Below, piece by piece: positions 23,831 through 31,723 of a stretch of 45,302 bases of DNA. The DNA is from an uncultured Chloracidobacterium sp. (GTDB lineage: Bacteria > Acidobacteriota > Blastocatellia > Chloracidobacteriales > Chloracidobacteriaceae). The notes beneath the pieces are model-generated. The model was not told where the DNA came from, did not search any database, and worked only from the letters and a program-made list of their open reading frames with translations. Made by a program: the position numbers and the translations under genes. The DNA is taken from assembly GCA_937966115.1 (NCBI GenBank), contig CALCKX010000069.1, positions 1 to 45,302 of the forward strand, written 5' to 3'. Position 1 is the first letter of the stretch. The number at the start of each line of letters is the position of its first letter.

Positions 23831-25195
23831 CTACTCCGGCTCGGGGCGCGCGCCCTCGCCCGGACGGCGCAGCCCAAACTTTTCGAGCCGGTATTGTAGC
23901 GTGCGGAACGTCAGCCCTAGTAGCTTTGCCGCGCGGGTAATGTTCCAGTCAGTTTTTTCCATGGCCTGGATAATCAGCGAGCGCTCGACTTCCTCAAAGG
24001 AAATGCCTTCCGGCGGAAGCCGAAACTGGAAAGGCTGCGCCGGCGCGGATTCGGGTAGCCCCGCCGCTTGCCGGATTTCAACCGGTAAGTCCTCAACCCC
24101 AATCGTATCGCCCTCGCACAAGAGCGCCGCCCGCTTGAGCGACGATTCGAGCTGCCGCACATTGCCCGGCCAATCGTAAGCTTGCAGCATGCGCAGGGCT
24201 TCGGGCGCGATGACGTAGCGCAGAGACCCGCGCGCCTGGCGCGCTAAAAACAACTCGACCAGCAGCGGAATGTCGTCGCGCCGGTCGCGCAGCGGCGGCA
24301 GGTGAATTGGAATGACGTTGAGCCGGTAATAAAGGTCCTCGCGGAAGGTTTTCGCCGCGACCATGGCTTCCAGCGGACGATTGGTTGCCGCCACCGCCCG
24401 AACATCCACCCGGATGACCTTGGTGGAGCCGACCCGCTGCACTTCCCCCTCTTGGAGCGCCCGCAGCAGCTTAGCCTGCAGGGCGACATTCAGCTCGCCA
24501 ATCTCATCGAGAAAGAGCGTGCCCCGGTCGGCCACCTCGAACAGCCCCTTCTTTTCGGCGACCGCCCCCGTGAAAGCGCCTTTCTCGTGGCCGAAAAGCT
24601 CCGATTCAAGCAGGTTCTCGTTGATGGCCGCGCAGTTGACGACGTGAAACACCTCGCCGGCGCGCGGGCTGTGCCGATGCAGCGCCCGCGCCACGAGCTC
24701 CTTGCCCGTGCCGCTCTCGCCCCGCACGAGCACCGTCTCATCCGAGGCGGCGACCTTGAGAATGACCTTCTTGAGCTTCTGCATCGGCTCGCTGGCGCCA
24801 ACCAGGGCTTCATCCAGCGCGTCGAGACGCGCGAGCGCCTGCCGCAAAACCGTCAGCAGGCGCTCGCGGTCGAGGGGCTTTTCAAGGTAATCCACGGCCC
24901 CCAGGCGCAGGGCGTCCTTGACGGACTCAATCGAGCCATGCGCCGTCATGAGAATGACCAGCTGCGAGGCGTCGGCCTGCGTCAGGGCGCGCAGCAGGTC
25001 CAAGCCGCTCTGCCCGCCCATTTTCAGATCGGTCAGCACCAGATCGAAACGCTCGGCCTTGGTCATCCGCAGCGCGGCCTCGGCGCTAGGCGCGGTCGCC
25101 GTCCGATAGCCTTCGGCGGACAGAATCATGTCCAGAATGTCGCGCTGATTTTTTTCGTCATCCACGATGAGGATGCTTCGCTTCGTCGGCGTCAT
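23831..25195 (-). CDS. NtrC-family sigma-54-dependent response regulator
   Basis: A 454-residue transcription activator. The receiver domain (1-120) has the acidic pair Asp12/Asp13, phosphoacceptor Asp56 (LVLTDLKM) and Lys107 (LEKPLD). The AAA+ domain has Walker A GESGTGKE (159-166), the sigma-54 contact loop GAFTGA (206-211) and Walker B LFLDEIGE (227-234). The C-terminus ends in a Fis-type HTH (WNITRAAKLLGLTFRTLQYRL). It should activate sigma-54 promoters after phosphorylation by a histidine kinase that is not nearby. It lies ten bases upstream of atpI on the same strand, an unusual place. A 19-bp tandem duplication spans its start codon. Confidence 0.95.
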   Translation of the reverse strand: MTPTKRSILIVDDEKNQRDILDMILSAEGYRTATAPSAEAALRMTKAERFDLVLTDLKMGGQSGLDLLRALTQADASQLVILMTAHGSIESVKDALRLGAVDYLEKPLDRERLLTVLRQALARLDALDEALVGASEPMQKLKKVILKVAASDETVLVRGESGTGKELVARALHRHSPRAGEVFHVVNCAAINENLLESELFGHEKGAFTGAVAEKKGLFEVADRGTLFLDEIGELNVALQAKLLRALQEGEVQRVGSTKVIRVDVRAVAATNRPLEAMVAAKTFREDLYYRLNVIPIHLPPLRDRRDDIPLLVELFLARQARGSLRYVIAPEALRMLQAYDWPGNVRQLESSLKRAALLCEGDTIGVEDLPVEIRQAAGLPESAPAQPFQFRLPPEGISFEEVERSLIIQAMEKTDWNITRAAKLLGLTFRTLQYRLEKFGLRRPGEGARPEPE

Positions 25196-25219
25196 GATGT
25201 TTCGTCGGCGTCACGATGT
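25182..25219. repeat. 19-bp tandem duplication across the NtrC-gene start
   Basis: TTCGTCGGCGTCATGATGT (25182-25200) is followed by TTCGTCGGCGTCACGATGT (25201-25219), 18 of 19 bases the same. The start ATG (minus, 25193-25195) is in copy 1; copy 2 has GTG at the equivalent place, out of frame with the gene. Confidence 0.85.
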
Positions 25220-25345
25220 TCAAAAGCCAGGCCGGCGCGAGCGGCCGACGCGCAGCGATGTCCCACGGCGGCGCTCGCCAGGCGGCTCAGCCGCGCTCTC
25301 AAAGCCCGGCGGGCGCGCCTTGACGCTTCGACCGGAGCGCCCCGC

Positions 25346-26527
25346 TCAATCGGCGAGCAACAGCTTTGCAATCGTATTGAGCTGCATGAAAGAAGTCCCC
25401 TCGTAAATCTTTCCAATCTTCGAGTCGCGGAAGTACTTCTCGACCGGGTACTCCTTGGTGAAGCCATAGCCCCCAAAGATTTCAACCACTTGCGAGGTCA
25501 CGCTTTCGGCGACTTGCGATGTCAGCCACTTCGTCATCGCGGCTTCCTTGACGAACGGCTGTCCGGCGTCGCGCAGCCGGGCGGCGTTGTAAACCATCAG
25601 GCGGGCCGCCTCGATATGCGTCGCCAGCTCGGCAATCTGGTGCTGAATGGCCTGGAAATCGGCAATCCGCTTGCCAAACTGCACGCGCTCCTTGGCGTAG
25701 CGAATGCCATGCTCCAAAGCGCCCGCCGCCACGCCGACCATCTGCGCGCCGATGCCGATGCGTCCCTCGTTCAGGGTTTCAATGGCGATTTTGTAGCCCT
25801 TGCCAACTTCGCCCAGCACGTTTGCCTTCGGCACGCGACAGCCTTCCAGAATGAGCTCGCAGGTTGAGGAGGCCCGAATGCCGAGCTTGTTTTCCTTCTT
25901 GCCAACTGCAAAGCCCGGCAGGTCGCGCTCGACCAAAAAGGCCGTGATGCCCTTGTAGCCGGCTTCCGGGTTGACCGTGGCGAAAACGATGAACAAGCCG
26001 GCTTCAGCGGCATTGGTGATCCAGAGCTTGCGCCCGGTCAGCTCCCAGTAATCGCCACGGTCGGCGGCGCGGCAGCCCAGCGCGAAAGCGTCGCTGCCCG
26101 AGCCAGCTTCCGACAAGGCGTAAGAAGCGACCATTCGCGTCGCCAACTGCGGCAGGTAGCGCTTTTTCTGCTCCGGCGTTCCCCACCGCAGGATGGCGTT
26201 GTTGACGAGCGTATTCTGAACATCCACGATGACGGCCGCCGAGGCGTCCACTTTGCCAAGCTCCTCGACCGCCAGCGTGGCCATGAAAAACGATCCGCCG
26301 GAGCCATCGTACTCGACGGGAATCTCCACGCCCATCAGCCCAAGCTCGAAGCACTGATCCAGAATGGACTTCTCAAACGCGCCATCCTCATCCATGCGGG
26401 CCACATGCGGGCGAATGCGCTCGCGGGCAAAGTCAGCGACGCTATCACGAAATAAGCGCTCATCATCCGACAGAGCGGTGAGCGCGGGGACGGGCGACGG
26501 AGCCGAAACAGGCGCGGTAGCGGACAT
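25346..26527 (-). CDS. Acyl-CoA dehydrogenase (short/branched-chain type)
   Basis: A 393-residue flavoenzyme that introduces a trans-2 double bond into acyl-CoA and passes electrons to ETF. Characteristic segments are ASYALSEAGSGSDAFAL (FAD/substrate loop), YWELTGRKLWITNAAEAGLF, GYGFTKEYPVEKYFRDSKI and KIYEGTSFMQLNTIAK, which contains the catalytic base Glu376. The length and the VEKYFRD...QLNTIAK tail resemble butyryl- or methylbutyryl-CoA dehydrogenases; the exact chain specificity cannot be read. AAGGAG lies eight bases before the ATG. The ABM-domain gene diverges from it across 217 bases. ETF genes are not beside it. Confidence 0.95.
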   Translation of the reverse strand: MSATAPVSAPSPVPALTALSDDERLFRDSVADFARERIRPHVARMDEDGAFEKSILDQCFELGLMGVEIPVEYDGSGGSFFMATLAVEELGKVDASAAVIVDVQNTLVNNAILRWGTPEQKKRYLPQLATRMVASYALSEAGSGSDAFALGCRAADRGDYWELTGRKLWITNAAEAGLFIVFATVNPEAGYKGITAFLVERDLPGFAVGKKENKLGIRASSTCELILEGCRVPKANVLGEVGKGYKIAIETLNEGRIGIGAQMVGVAAGALEHGIRYAKERVQFGKRIADFQAIQHQIAELATHIEAARLMVYNAARLRDAGQPFVKEAAMTKWLTSQVAESVTSQVVEIFGGYGFTKEYPVEKYFRDSKIGKIYEGTSFMQLNTIAKLLLAD

Positions 26528-26744
26528 CGCAAAACTCCTTCATGAGCGAAACGCGAGATAGAGAACGTTTCGCCTGTATAACACGGCGCGGCCCGAAATT
26601 CCGAACGGAAGCGCGGAAAGCCAACGCCCGCCGGCGCCGGACGAAACCGCTTTTGACAAGCGGCTTGCGCCTGCGTCTTGGTCACGGCATCATGACCAAG
26701 CGTCACGGAAGCCCTGGGCCAACCCTCGAAAGGAAGCCAGCGTC

Positions 26745-27098
26745 ATGTTCCCGGAGCCAGTCGCCATCATGGTTCGCCTGAAAGCCAAGCCCGGCGCCGA
26801 GTCCAAGATTCGCGGCGCGGTCGCCGCGCTCATCGAGCCAATCCGGCAGCATCCGCATTGCCTGTATTACGACTTTCACGTCCGCGCCGATGACCCGACC
26901 CTGTTCGTCTCCTATGAAGTGTGGTCGAGCCTGGACAACTTTCGCGCGCATCTGACCTCGCCTTACATTCAGGCCATGCAGGAAGCCGCCCAGGACCTGC
27001 TCGAATGCCCGCTCGAATATGACGCGCTGTATAGCGTCCAGCCCGTCAAGGCCGGCGAGACGACGCCCATCGAGACGCCCATCGAAACGCGCAGCTAA
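26745..27098 (+). CDS. ABM (antibiotic biosynthesis monooxygenase-like) domain protein
   Basis: A 117-residue protein. VAIMVRLKAKPGAESKIRGAV, HPHCLYYDFHVRADDPTLFVSYEVWSSLDNFRAHLTSPYI and the following helix fit the dimeric ferredoxin-like ABM fold found in quinol oxygenases and monooxygenases; a specific reaction cannot be inferred. AAGGAAG lies about ten bases before the ATG. The C-terminal tail TPIETPIET is produced by a 12-bp in-frame tandem repeat. The zinc-ribbon gene starts six bases after its stop. Confidence 0.85.
   Translation: MFPEPVAIMVRLKAKPGAESKIRGAVAALIEPIRQHPHCLYYDFHVRADDPTLFVSYEVWSSLDNFRAHLTSPYIQAMQEAAQDLLECPLEYDALYSVQPVKAGETTPIETPIETRS
27063..27086. repeat. 12-bp in-frame tandem duplication at the ABM gene end
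   Basis: ACGCCCATCGAG (27063-27074) is followed by ACGCCCATCGAA (27075-27086), 11 of 12 the same. It encodes TPIETPIET near the C-terminus. Confidence 0.8.
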
Positions 27099-27104
27099 GC
27101 CGCC

Positions 27105-27566
27105 TTGAAGCCCGAGACCTTCGCCGCCAAGCGGCATCTTGACAAGTATCGGCAGGCGCTCCTGCGCGCCATCAGCGAAGCCGCAGCCCGCCCGCTTCAA
27201 GCGCCTTCGCTCTTCGATCCGGCCAAGCGATACCTTGACAGTTGGGAAGAAGTCGGCTCGCTGGCCTTGTTTATCTGGCAGATGAGCGCGCTGGACAGCG
27301 ACCGCTTTGACGCGCATCCCCAGTGGGAAGCGACCGCCAATGAAACGATTCGCTTTTTATCGGAACACTGCGCCGGATGCGGCCGGCGGCTGGCCAGTCC
27401 GACCGCCAGGCTGTGTCCGACCTGCTCGACGACGCTGGACGCGCCCGCGCAGCGCGCCCTCAGGGCCGGCGAGGTCGCGCGCCAGATCGACGCTTACCTT
27501 GGCGAGCTGAGCGACAGCCTTGGCGAGCCAAGCGACAGCGCGGAAGCCGACCCGGACGACGCATGA
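27105..27566 (+). CDS. Small zinc-ribbon protein of unknown function
   Basis: A 153-residue protein I do not recognise. Residues 10-85 are helical, with FDPAKRYLDSWEEVGSLALF in the middle. Residues 88-108 hold two CxxC pairs (CAGCGRR... and CPTC), a likely zinc ribbon. The C-terminal tail is Ser/Asp/Glu-rich and contains a 21-bp tandem duplication. The only in-frame start near the ABM stop is TTG at 27105; no better ATG exists for the helical part. The TGA at 27564-27566 overlaps the ATG of the next gene (ATGA), implying coupled translation with the bi-domain oxidoreductase. Confidence 0.7.
   Translation: MKPETFAAKRHLDKYRQALLRAISEAAARPLQAPSLFDPAKRYLDSWEEVGSLALFIWQMSALDSDRFDAHPQWEATANETIRFLSEHCAGCGRRLASPTARLCPTCSTTLDAPAQRALRAGEVARQIDAYLGELSDSLGEPSDSAEADPDDA
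27497..27538. repeat. 21-bp in-frame tandem duplication at the zinc-ribbon gene end
   Basis: Two 21-base copies (27497-27517 and 27518-27538), 19 of 21 identical, encode LGELSDS and LGEPSDS near the C-terminus. Confidence 0.8.
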
Positions 27567-29518
27567 GGCGCCCCATTCAGGATCCCCGAACCGGAACCTT
27601 CACCTACGCCGAAGCCCCAGCGCCGCGCTTGTCGCCGGGCGGCGCGGTCATTCGCGTCACCGGCTGCCTGTTGCATGCCGCGACCAAGCTACCCGCCGCT
27701 GAAATCCGCGAGCCGGCAACCTCGACCGCGCTTGTTCCGGCATCCGCGCCCAAGCCCGGACTCGTTCGCCGGGTATGGTCGTCGTTGCGGCAGTCGGGCA
27801 TCAAGAAAGCTTACGAGACATTCGTCACCCGCAAGGCGACGCTCCACTCGATCGAATATGGCGGCGTTGGCGTCATCACGGCCGTCGCGCCGCGCAGCGG
27901 CTTTCGCGTCGGACAGCGCGTGGCCTGGGCCGGGTATGGGCAAGACCTGCCGGCGCCGCTGGTTTTCGTGGCGACGACGCGCCTGGTCGCGCTGCCGGAA
28001 GCCCTGCCGGACGACCTAGCCCTGCTCGCTCTTCCGGGCGGCATGGCGTGGCGCGCAGTCGAGGCGGCCGAACTGCGACTGGGCTTGGCAGTCGGCGTCG
28101 GCGGGCAAAATCTGACCGGCCGACTGGCGCGCGGGCTATGCGGGCTTGGCGGCGCGGCGCTGCGCGACTTGGACGCGTCGCCTCCATCCGGCGAGCTGGC
28201 GTCGTCCGAGCGCCTATCGGCTTTGATCGTGACCGATAGCCCTGCCGCCGAGCGCGTCGCGCCCTGGATTGCAAGCTTGGCCGCGCCTCAGGCCCGGCTG
28301 GTCGCCTGCCTGCCAGAACTGCCGGCGTCGGTTTTGGCCGCCTGCCAGGCGCAAGAGATGCAAGCGCGGTTCGCATGGGCCGGCGGTCGCGGCGAGCGAG
28401 ACCCGCTGGAGGTCGCCGCGTCGCCCGTCGCCGCGATGGAGGCGTTTGCGCGCTTTGCCGCGGCGCTGCCGCCGGCCAGCCGTCCCGCCCTCGAGCGCCA
28501 CGACTTCGACGCCATCGCGACGGCTGCCGAAGCGGCGTTTCGCGATGACGCCCCGCCGGGTCGGGCGGTGGCGGTCGCCTATCCCGCCTCGGTCGAAGCC
28601 AGCCCGGTCATGCGGTTCGATGTTGGGACGGCGCGGCCCAAGTTGGCCGGAACGATTGGGCTAGCGATCATCGCGGACGCCGACGACGGGCTGCGCGACC
28701 TGCTCCCAGCCAAGCTGGCTCGCCTCACCGGCGTTGTCGCCACCACCCCCGAGACAGCCAAGCGACTCGCCGAGAGCCTCGACGGAGCATACGGAACGAA
28801 CGATGTATCGCCGTTACTTTCCGACGGCAAGACCGACGCCGCGCTGATGGGGCGAGCGGACGACGCCTTTCGCTTTGCGAGCGATGTCTTGCGCGGACGA
28901 CTGCCGCTCTTTCTGACCGCGCTCCCGACCGAAGACGAAGGCGAGCTGAATGAGCTATTTCGCCTGGCGGCGACCCATGACGCGCCGCTGATGATCGGCT
29001 TTCCGCGCCTTTCGACCCCGGCCTTTGCCGACCTCAAGCGCCTGCGAGCAGGCGCGGGCCCCGCCTGGCTGCGGTATGACTTTCAGGACGCCCGGCCAAT
29101 TCAATCCGCCGATGTCACCTTTCGCTTGGCGGAAGCCTTGCTGCTGGCGATGACGTTCACGGAAAGCGTCCCGGAGCGGCTTTACGCGCAGGAAGTCGGC
29201 GGCGACTGCTTCACGACGCTGGCGCTGACGCTGTCCCTTTCCGACGGCAGCAGCGCCCAGATTAGCGCGACCTTTGGCGCGGAAGGCAACCGCGAGCGCA
29301 TCGCGGCGCGGACCAGCGCTGGCTATTTGGAGCGCGATGACCTGACGCCGACGCCGGCCAGCTGCCGCGCCAGCTTCGAAGGCTTTCTCAAAGCGCTGAC
29401 GCAGGGCGCGGCCCCGGCGATGCCGGCGGCTCGCTTGCAGCAGGCGCTCCGGGCGACCCTGCGCATCCGCGACTCATTGGCCTACGGCACGGTCATTGGG
29501 CTTTCAGCCGCTGGCTGA
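27563..29518 (+). CDS. Divergent bi-domain oxidoreductase (MDR plus Gfo/Idh/MocA)
   Basis: A 651-residue protein. Residues 1-345 follow the zinc-type dehydrogenase half of bi-domain oxidoreductases: a short N-terminal beta domain, a QSGIKKAYETF segment, YGGVGVITAVAPRSGFRVGQRVAW (the GroES-like core), LPEALPDDLALLALPGG and a Rossmann-like stretch near 172-196. Residues 349-651 follow the Gfo/Idh/MocA half, with a nucleotide-fold beginning (IGLAIIADADDG) where GxGxxG is expected and TALPTEDEGEL near 451 where EKP is expected. Both canonical motifs are missing although the frame is intact. Relatives sit in polysaccharide gene clusters. The ATG overlaps the zinc-ribbon stop. Function is unclear; it may be a non-catalytic relative. 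Confidence 0.65.
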   Translation: MRRPIQDPRTGTFTYAEAPAPRLSPGGAVIRVTGCLLHAATKLPAAEIREPATSTALVPASAPKPGLVRRVWSSLRQSGIKKAYETFVTRKATLHSIEYGGVGVITAVAPRSGFRVGQRVAWAGYGQDLPAPLVFVATTRLVALPEALPDDLALLALPGGMAWRAVEAAELRLGLAVGVGGQNLTGRLARGLCGLGGAALRDLDASPPSGELASSERLSALIVTDSPAAERVAPWIASLAAPQARLVACLPELPASVLAACQAQEMQARFAWAGGRGERDPLEVAASPVAAMEAFARFAAALPPASRPALERHDFDAIATAAEAAFRDDAPPGRAVAVAYPASVEASPVMRFDVGTARPKLAGTIGLAIIADADDGLRDLLPAKLARLTGVVATTPETAKRLAESLDGAYGTNDVSPLLSDGKTDAALMGRADDAFRFASDVLRGRLPLFLTALPTEDEGELNELFRLAATHDAPLMIGFPRLSTPAFADLKRLRAGAGPAWLRYDFQDARPIQSADVTFRLAEALLLAMTFTESVPERLYAQEVGGDCFTTLALTLSLSDGSSAQISATFGAEGNRERIAARTSAGYLERDDLTPTPASCRASFEGFLKALTQGAAPAMPAARLQQALRATLRIRDSLAYGTVIGLSAAG

Positions 29519-29554
29519 GGCGGCGCCGGAAACCGGCCTGGGGAGAAAGCCGGC

Positions 29555-30202
29555 TTAGGAAGGAGTCTTCGCCCGCCGCGAGCGGCTCTTCTTGAGCGGA
29601 GGCGCATCAGCCGCTTTGACGATGCGGGGCTGCGGGGTTGTCGAAGTCAGCGACCCAGCGGGTTCAGCCGGAGCGACCGACGCTGGCGCGGGCGCCGGCT
29701 TCGATGCCGGCTCGGCCTTCAGCTCAGGCTTCGCCAGCTCGGCGGCTTCCGGCGCGAGGGTGGGCGGATCGTCATCCAGCGCCGCCGCGTCGGGCTCAGT
29801 CGCCTTGAAGCTGCGTAGCGCGGCGCTCTCGTCCGTCCACATGTCAAAGATGCTGTCCAGCCTCGATACGGCGAGGATTTGACGCACCGCCTGCGATGGA
29901 TTGAGCAGCTTGAGCTTGCCGCCAGCGCGCTCGGCATGGTGATAGCACTCGATCAGCGAGCCGACGCCGGTGCTGCTGATATAGCTCACCCCCCGCAAGT
30001 CAATGAGGAAATTGTTGTAGCCAGACGCGATTAGATCGTCCACGCGCGTCGTCAATTCTTCCTGCGCCGTGCTCGGAGCCAAGCGACCGACAACCTCCAG
30101 CACGCAGACGCCATTGACCTTTTTGTCTAGGCGGTAGCGGGTTGGTCGCCGCGCCACCGGACGCCCTGCGCCGCGCTCGCTGTCATTCTCAGAAGATTTC
30201 AT
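29555..30202 (-). CDS. STAS-domain anti-sigma factor antagonist with disordered tail
   Basis: A 215-residue protein. Residues 22-120 form a STAS domain (VCVLEVVGRLAPSTAQEELTTRVDDL; FLIDLRGVSYISSTGVGSL). Ser77 in SSTGVG takes the place of the phosphorylated Ser58 of SpoIIAA, though the preceding Asp is Ser. The last 100 residues are Ala/Pro/Glu-rich and end in a basic KKSRSRR patch, an unusual addition for this family. A TTG at 30232 is an alternative start; I chose the ATG 30202. The second STAS protein in the window lies at 41758 and no kinase is next to this one. Confidence 0.85.
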   Translation of the reverse strand: MKSSENDSERGAGRPVARRPTRYRLDKKVNGVCVLEVVGRLAPSTAQEELTTRVDDLIASGYNNFLIDLRGVSYISSTGVGSLIECYHHAERAGGKLKLLNPSQAVRQILAVSRLDSIFDMWTDESAALRSFKATEPDAAALDDDPPTLAPEAAELAKPELKAEPASKPAPAPASVAPAEPAGSLTSTTPQPRIVKAADAPPLKKSRSRRAKTPS

Positions 30203-30362
30203 GACCTGTGTGGCTAGGGGCTCGGTCTGCAAGTGCCCGCCCGGCTTTCAAGAAGCTTAACTTTTGCGCTGTCGTGTGACGAAAGCCTAGCTTCCGTAAT
30301 GCGCTGCGTCAAGCCTTTCAGCGACAGCGCGCAGAGGCTTGGCGGCGATATGTCAGGCCGCG

Positions 30363-30426
30363 GCGTAGCGCCGACAGCGTAGCGCCGACGCTTGCCGACT
30401 TGCGCCCCGCGTCCGACTTGCGCCCC
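30363..30426. repeat. Two neighbouring direct repeats downstream of rpmG
   Basis: GCGTAGCGCCGAC repeats at 30363-30375 and 30377-30389. CCGACTTGCGCCCC repeats at 30395-30408 and 30413-30426. Both pairs are perfect and are in the gap between the rpmG stop and the STAS gene. Confidence 0.8.
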
Positions 30427-30456
30427 CGGAAAGCCGCGCCCGAAGCTGTCGCGCGG

Positions 30457-30618
30457 CTACTTGGCTTCCTTGTATTCCACGTGGCGGCGCACCTTGGGAT
30501 CGTACTTTTTCAGCGTCAGGCGCTCGTTCGTGTTCTGCTTGTTTTTTTCCGTGTAGTAACAGTGCGAGCTGGCTGAACTCTGCAACTTGATATTGATACG
30601 CTTGCTGGCCTTGGCCAT
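30457..30618 (-). CDS. rpmG: Ribosomal protein bL33
   Basis: A 53-residue protein, translated directly: [20 protein letters not shown], followed by [29 protein letters not shown]. It has a single Cys (residue 20), so it is the zinc-independent (C-minus) form, close to the E. coli type. It is part of the large ribosomal subunit. GGAGGGG lies seven bases upstream of the ATG. It is isolated; the usual neighbours secE, nusG and tRNA-Trp were not seen. Confidence 0.97.
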   Translation of the reverse strand: MAKASKRINIKLQSSASSHCYYTEKNKQNTNERLTLKKYDPKVRRHVEYKEAK

Positions 30619-30757
30619 GACCGCCCCTCCCTTTTCCTCAGTAAAGCTTTGAGCGCCAGTCGTTTAGCGGGCCGTCGCCGCATCCGGCGCCGTCCAGTCC
30701 GGGCGCTTCCGGCATCGCAGCCCAAGCTGCCGAGTGTGAACATTTCAGCCGCTTGGG

Positions 30758-31717
30758 TCAAGCCTTTTCGGGTAAGCGAGCCTGGGCCGTCGCTAAAGCT
30801 TCCGAAACGACGACACCGACAATGGTCAGCGCGCCGCCCAGCAACGCGCGCAGCCCGAGCTGCTCGATGCCAACCAGGAACGCGATTAGCGACGCGAAAA
30901 CCGGCTCCAGCGTCAGCGTCAGCGCCGTCTGCGTGGCTGAAACATGCCGCTGCGCCCAAGTTTGCAGCCGATAGCAAATGATCGTGCCGAAGGCGACCAA
31001 GTAGAGCAGCTCCCACATCTGGCGGGCGGTTGGCGCCAGCGGAAGCAGCTCTGGCGCGAGCGCAGGCGGCACGGGCAGGGACAGCGCCGCCCACCCCGCC
31101 AGCGCAAGCCATCCGGCGGCGGCGACTAGCACGGAAACGCCAAACTGCACGATGTTGAGGGCGTCCACATCCGACCGCTCGACGTAGCGCTCCACGAGCA
31201 CGATGTGCGCCGCAAACGGCGCGACGCAGCCGAACGAAACGGCGTCGCTCCACCGCCAGCCCGTTCCCTGGTCGCTTGGAAAACACAGCAGCGTGAAGCC
31301 GACAAAAGCGATGGCCAGCCCGAGCAAGTTGGCGGCCGTCGGCCGCCGCTTGCCAAACCAGGCGCTGAACAGCGGCACGAGCAGCACGCTCGACCCCGTG
31401 ATGAACGCCGCCTTGGACGGGCTGCCGCCCCAGGCCAGGCCCTGGGCTTGCAGCACATAGCCGATGCCCAGGAAAATCCCTAGCCGCAGCCCGTAAGCCA
31501 GCGTCTGGAAAGGGATGCGCCAAAGCCGCCAGCCCCAAATGAGTGCCATCAGCCCGACCGCGATGCCAAACCGCGCCATGATGTAGCGCATTGGCGCGAG
31601 GCTCGCCGGATGCGCCGGGTTGGTGACATCCTGCGCGACGACAAACGTGCTGCCCCAGATGGCGTTGGCGAGGACCAGCCCCAGCAGCGCCCAGCGATGA
31701 ACGGACAACGCCCCCAT
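30758..31717 (-). CDS. EamA/DMT-family transporter
   Basis: A 319-residue membrane protein of about ten segments, built from two EamA halves (ALLGLVLANAIWGSTFVVAQ and ALTLTLEPVFASLIAFLVG are the typical repeats). Drug/metabolite transporters export small metabolites; the substrate is unknown. The start lies six bases after the stop of the LIC_10190-like gene, so the two are co-transcribed. Confidence 0.9.
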   Translation of the reverse strand: MGALSVHRWALLGLVLANAIWGSTFVVAQDVTNPAHPASLAPMRYIMARFGIAVGLMALIWGWRLWRIPFQTLAYGLRLGIFLGIGYVLQAQGLAWGGSPSKAAFITGSSVLLVPLFSAWFGKRRPTAANLLGLAIAFVGFTLLCFPSDQGTGWRWSDAVSFGCVAPFAAHIVLVERYVERSDVDALNIVQFGVSVLVAAAGWLALAGWAALSLPVPPALAPELLPLAPTARQMWELLYLVAFGTIICYRLQTWAQRHVSATQTALTLTLEPVFASLIAFLVGIEQLGLRALLGGALTIVGVVVSEALATAQARLPEKA

Positions 31718-31723
31718 ATCCGG

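Noticed and set aside
24302-25867. Plus-strand frame of 521 codons opposite the NtrC and acyl-CoA dehydrogenase genes
   Set aside because: It lies antisense to two well-supported genes and has no recognisable domain.
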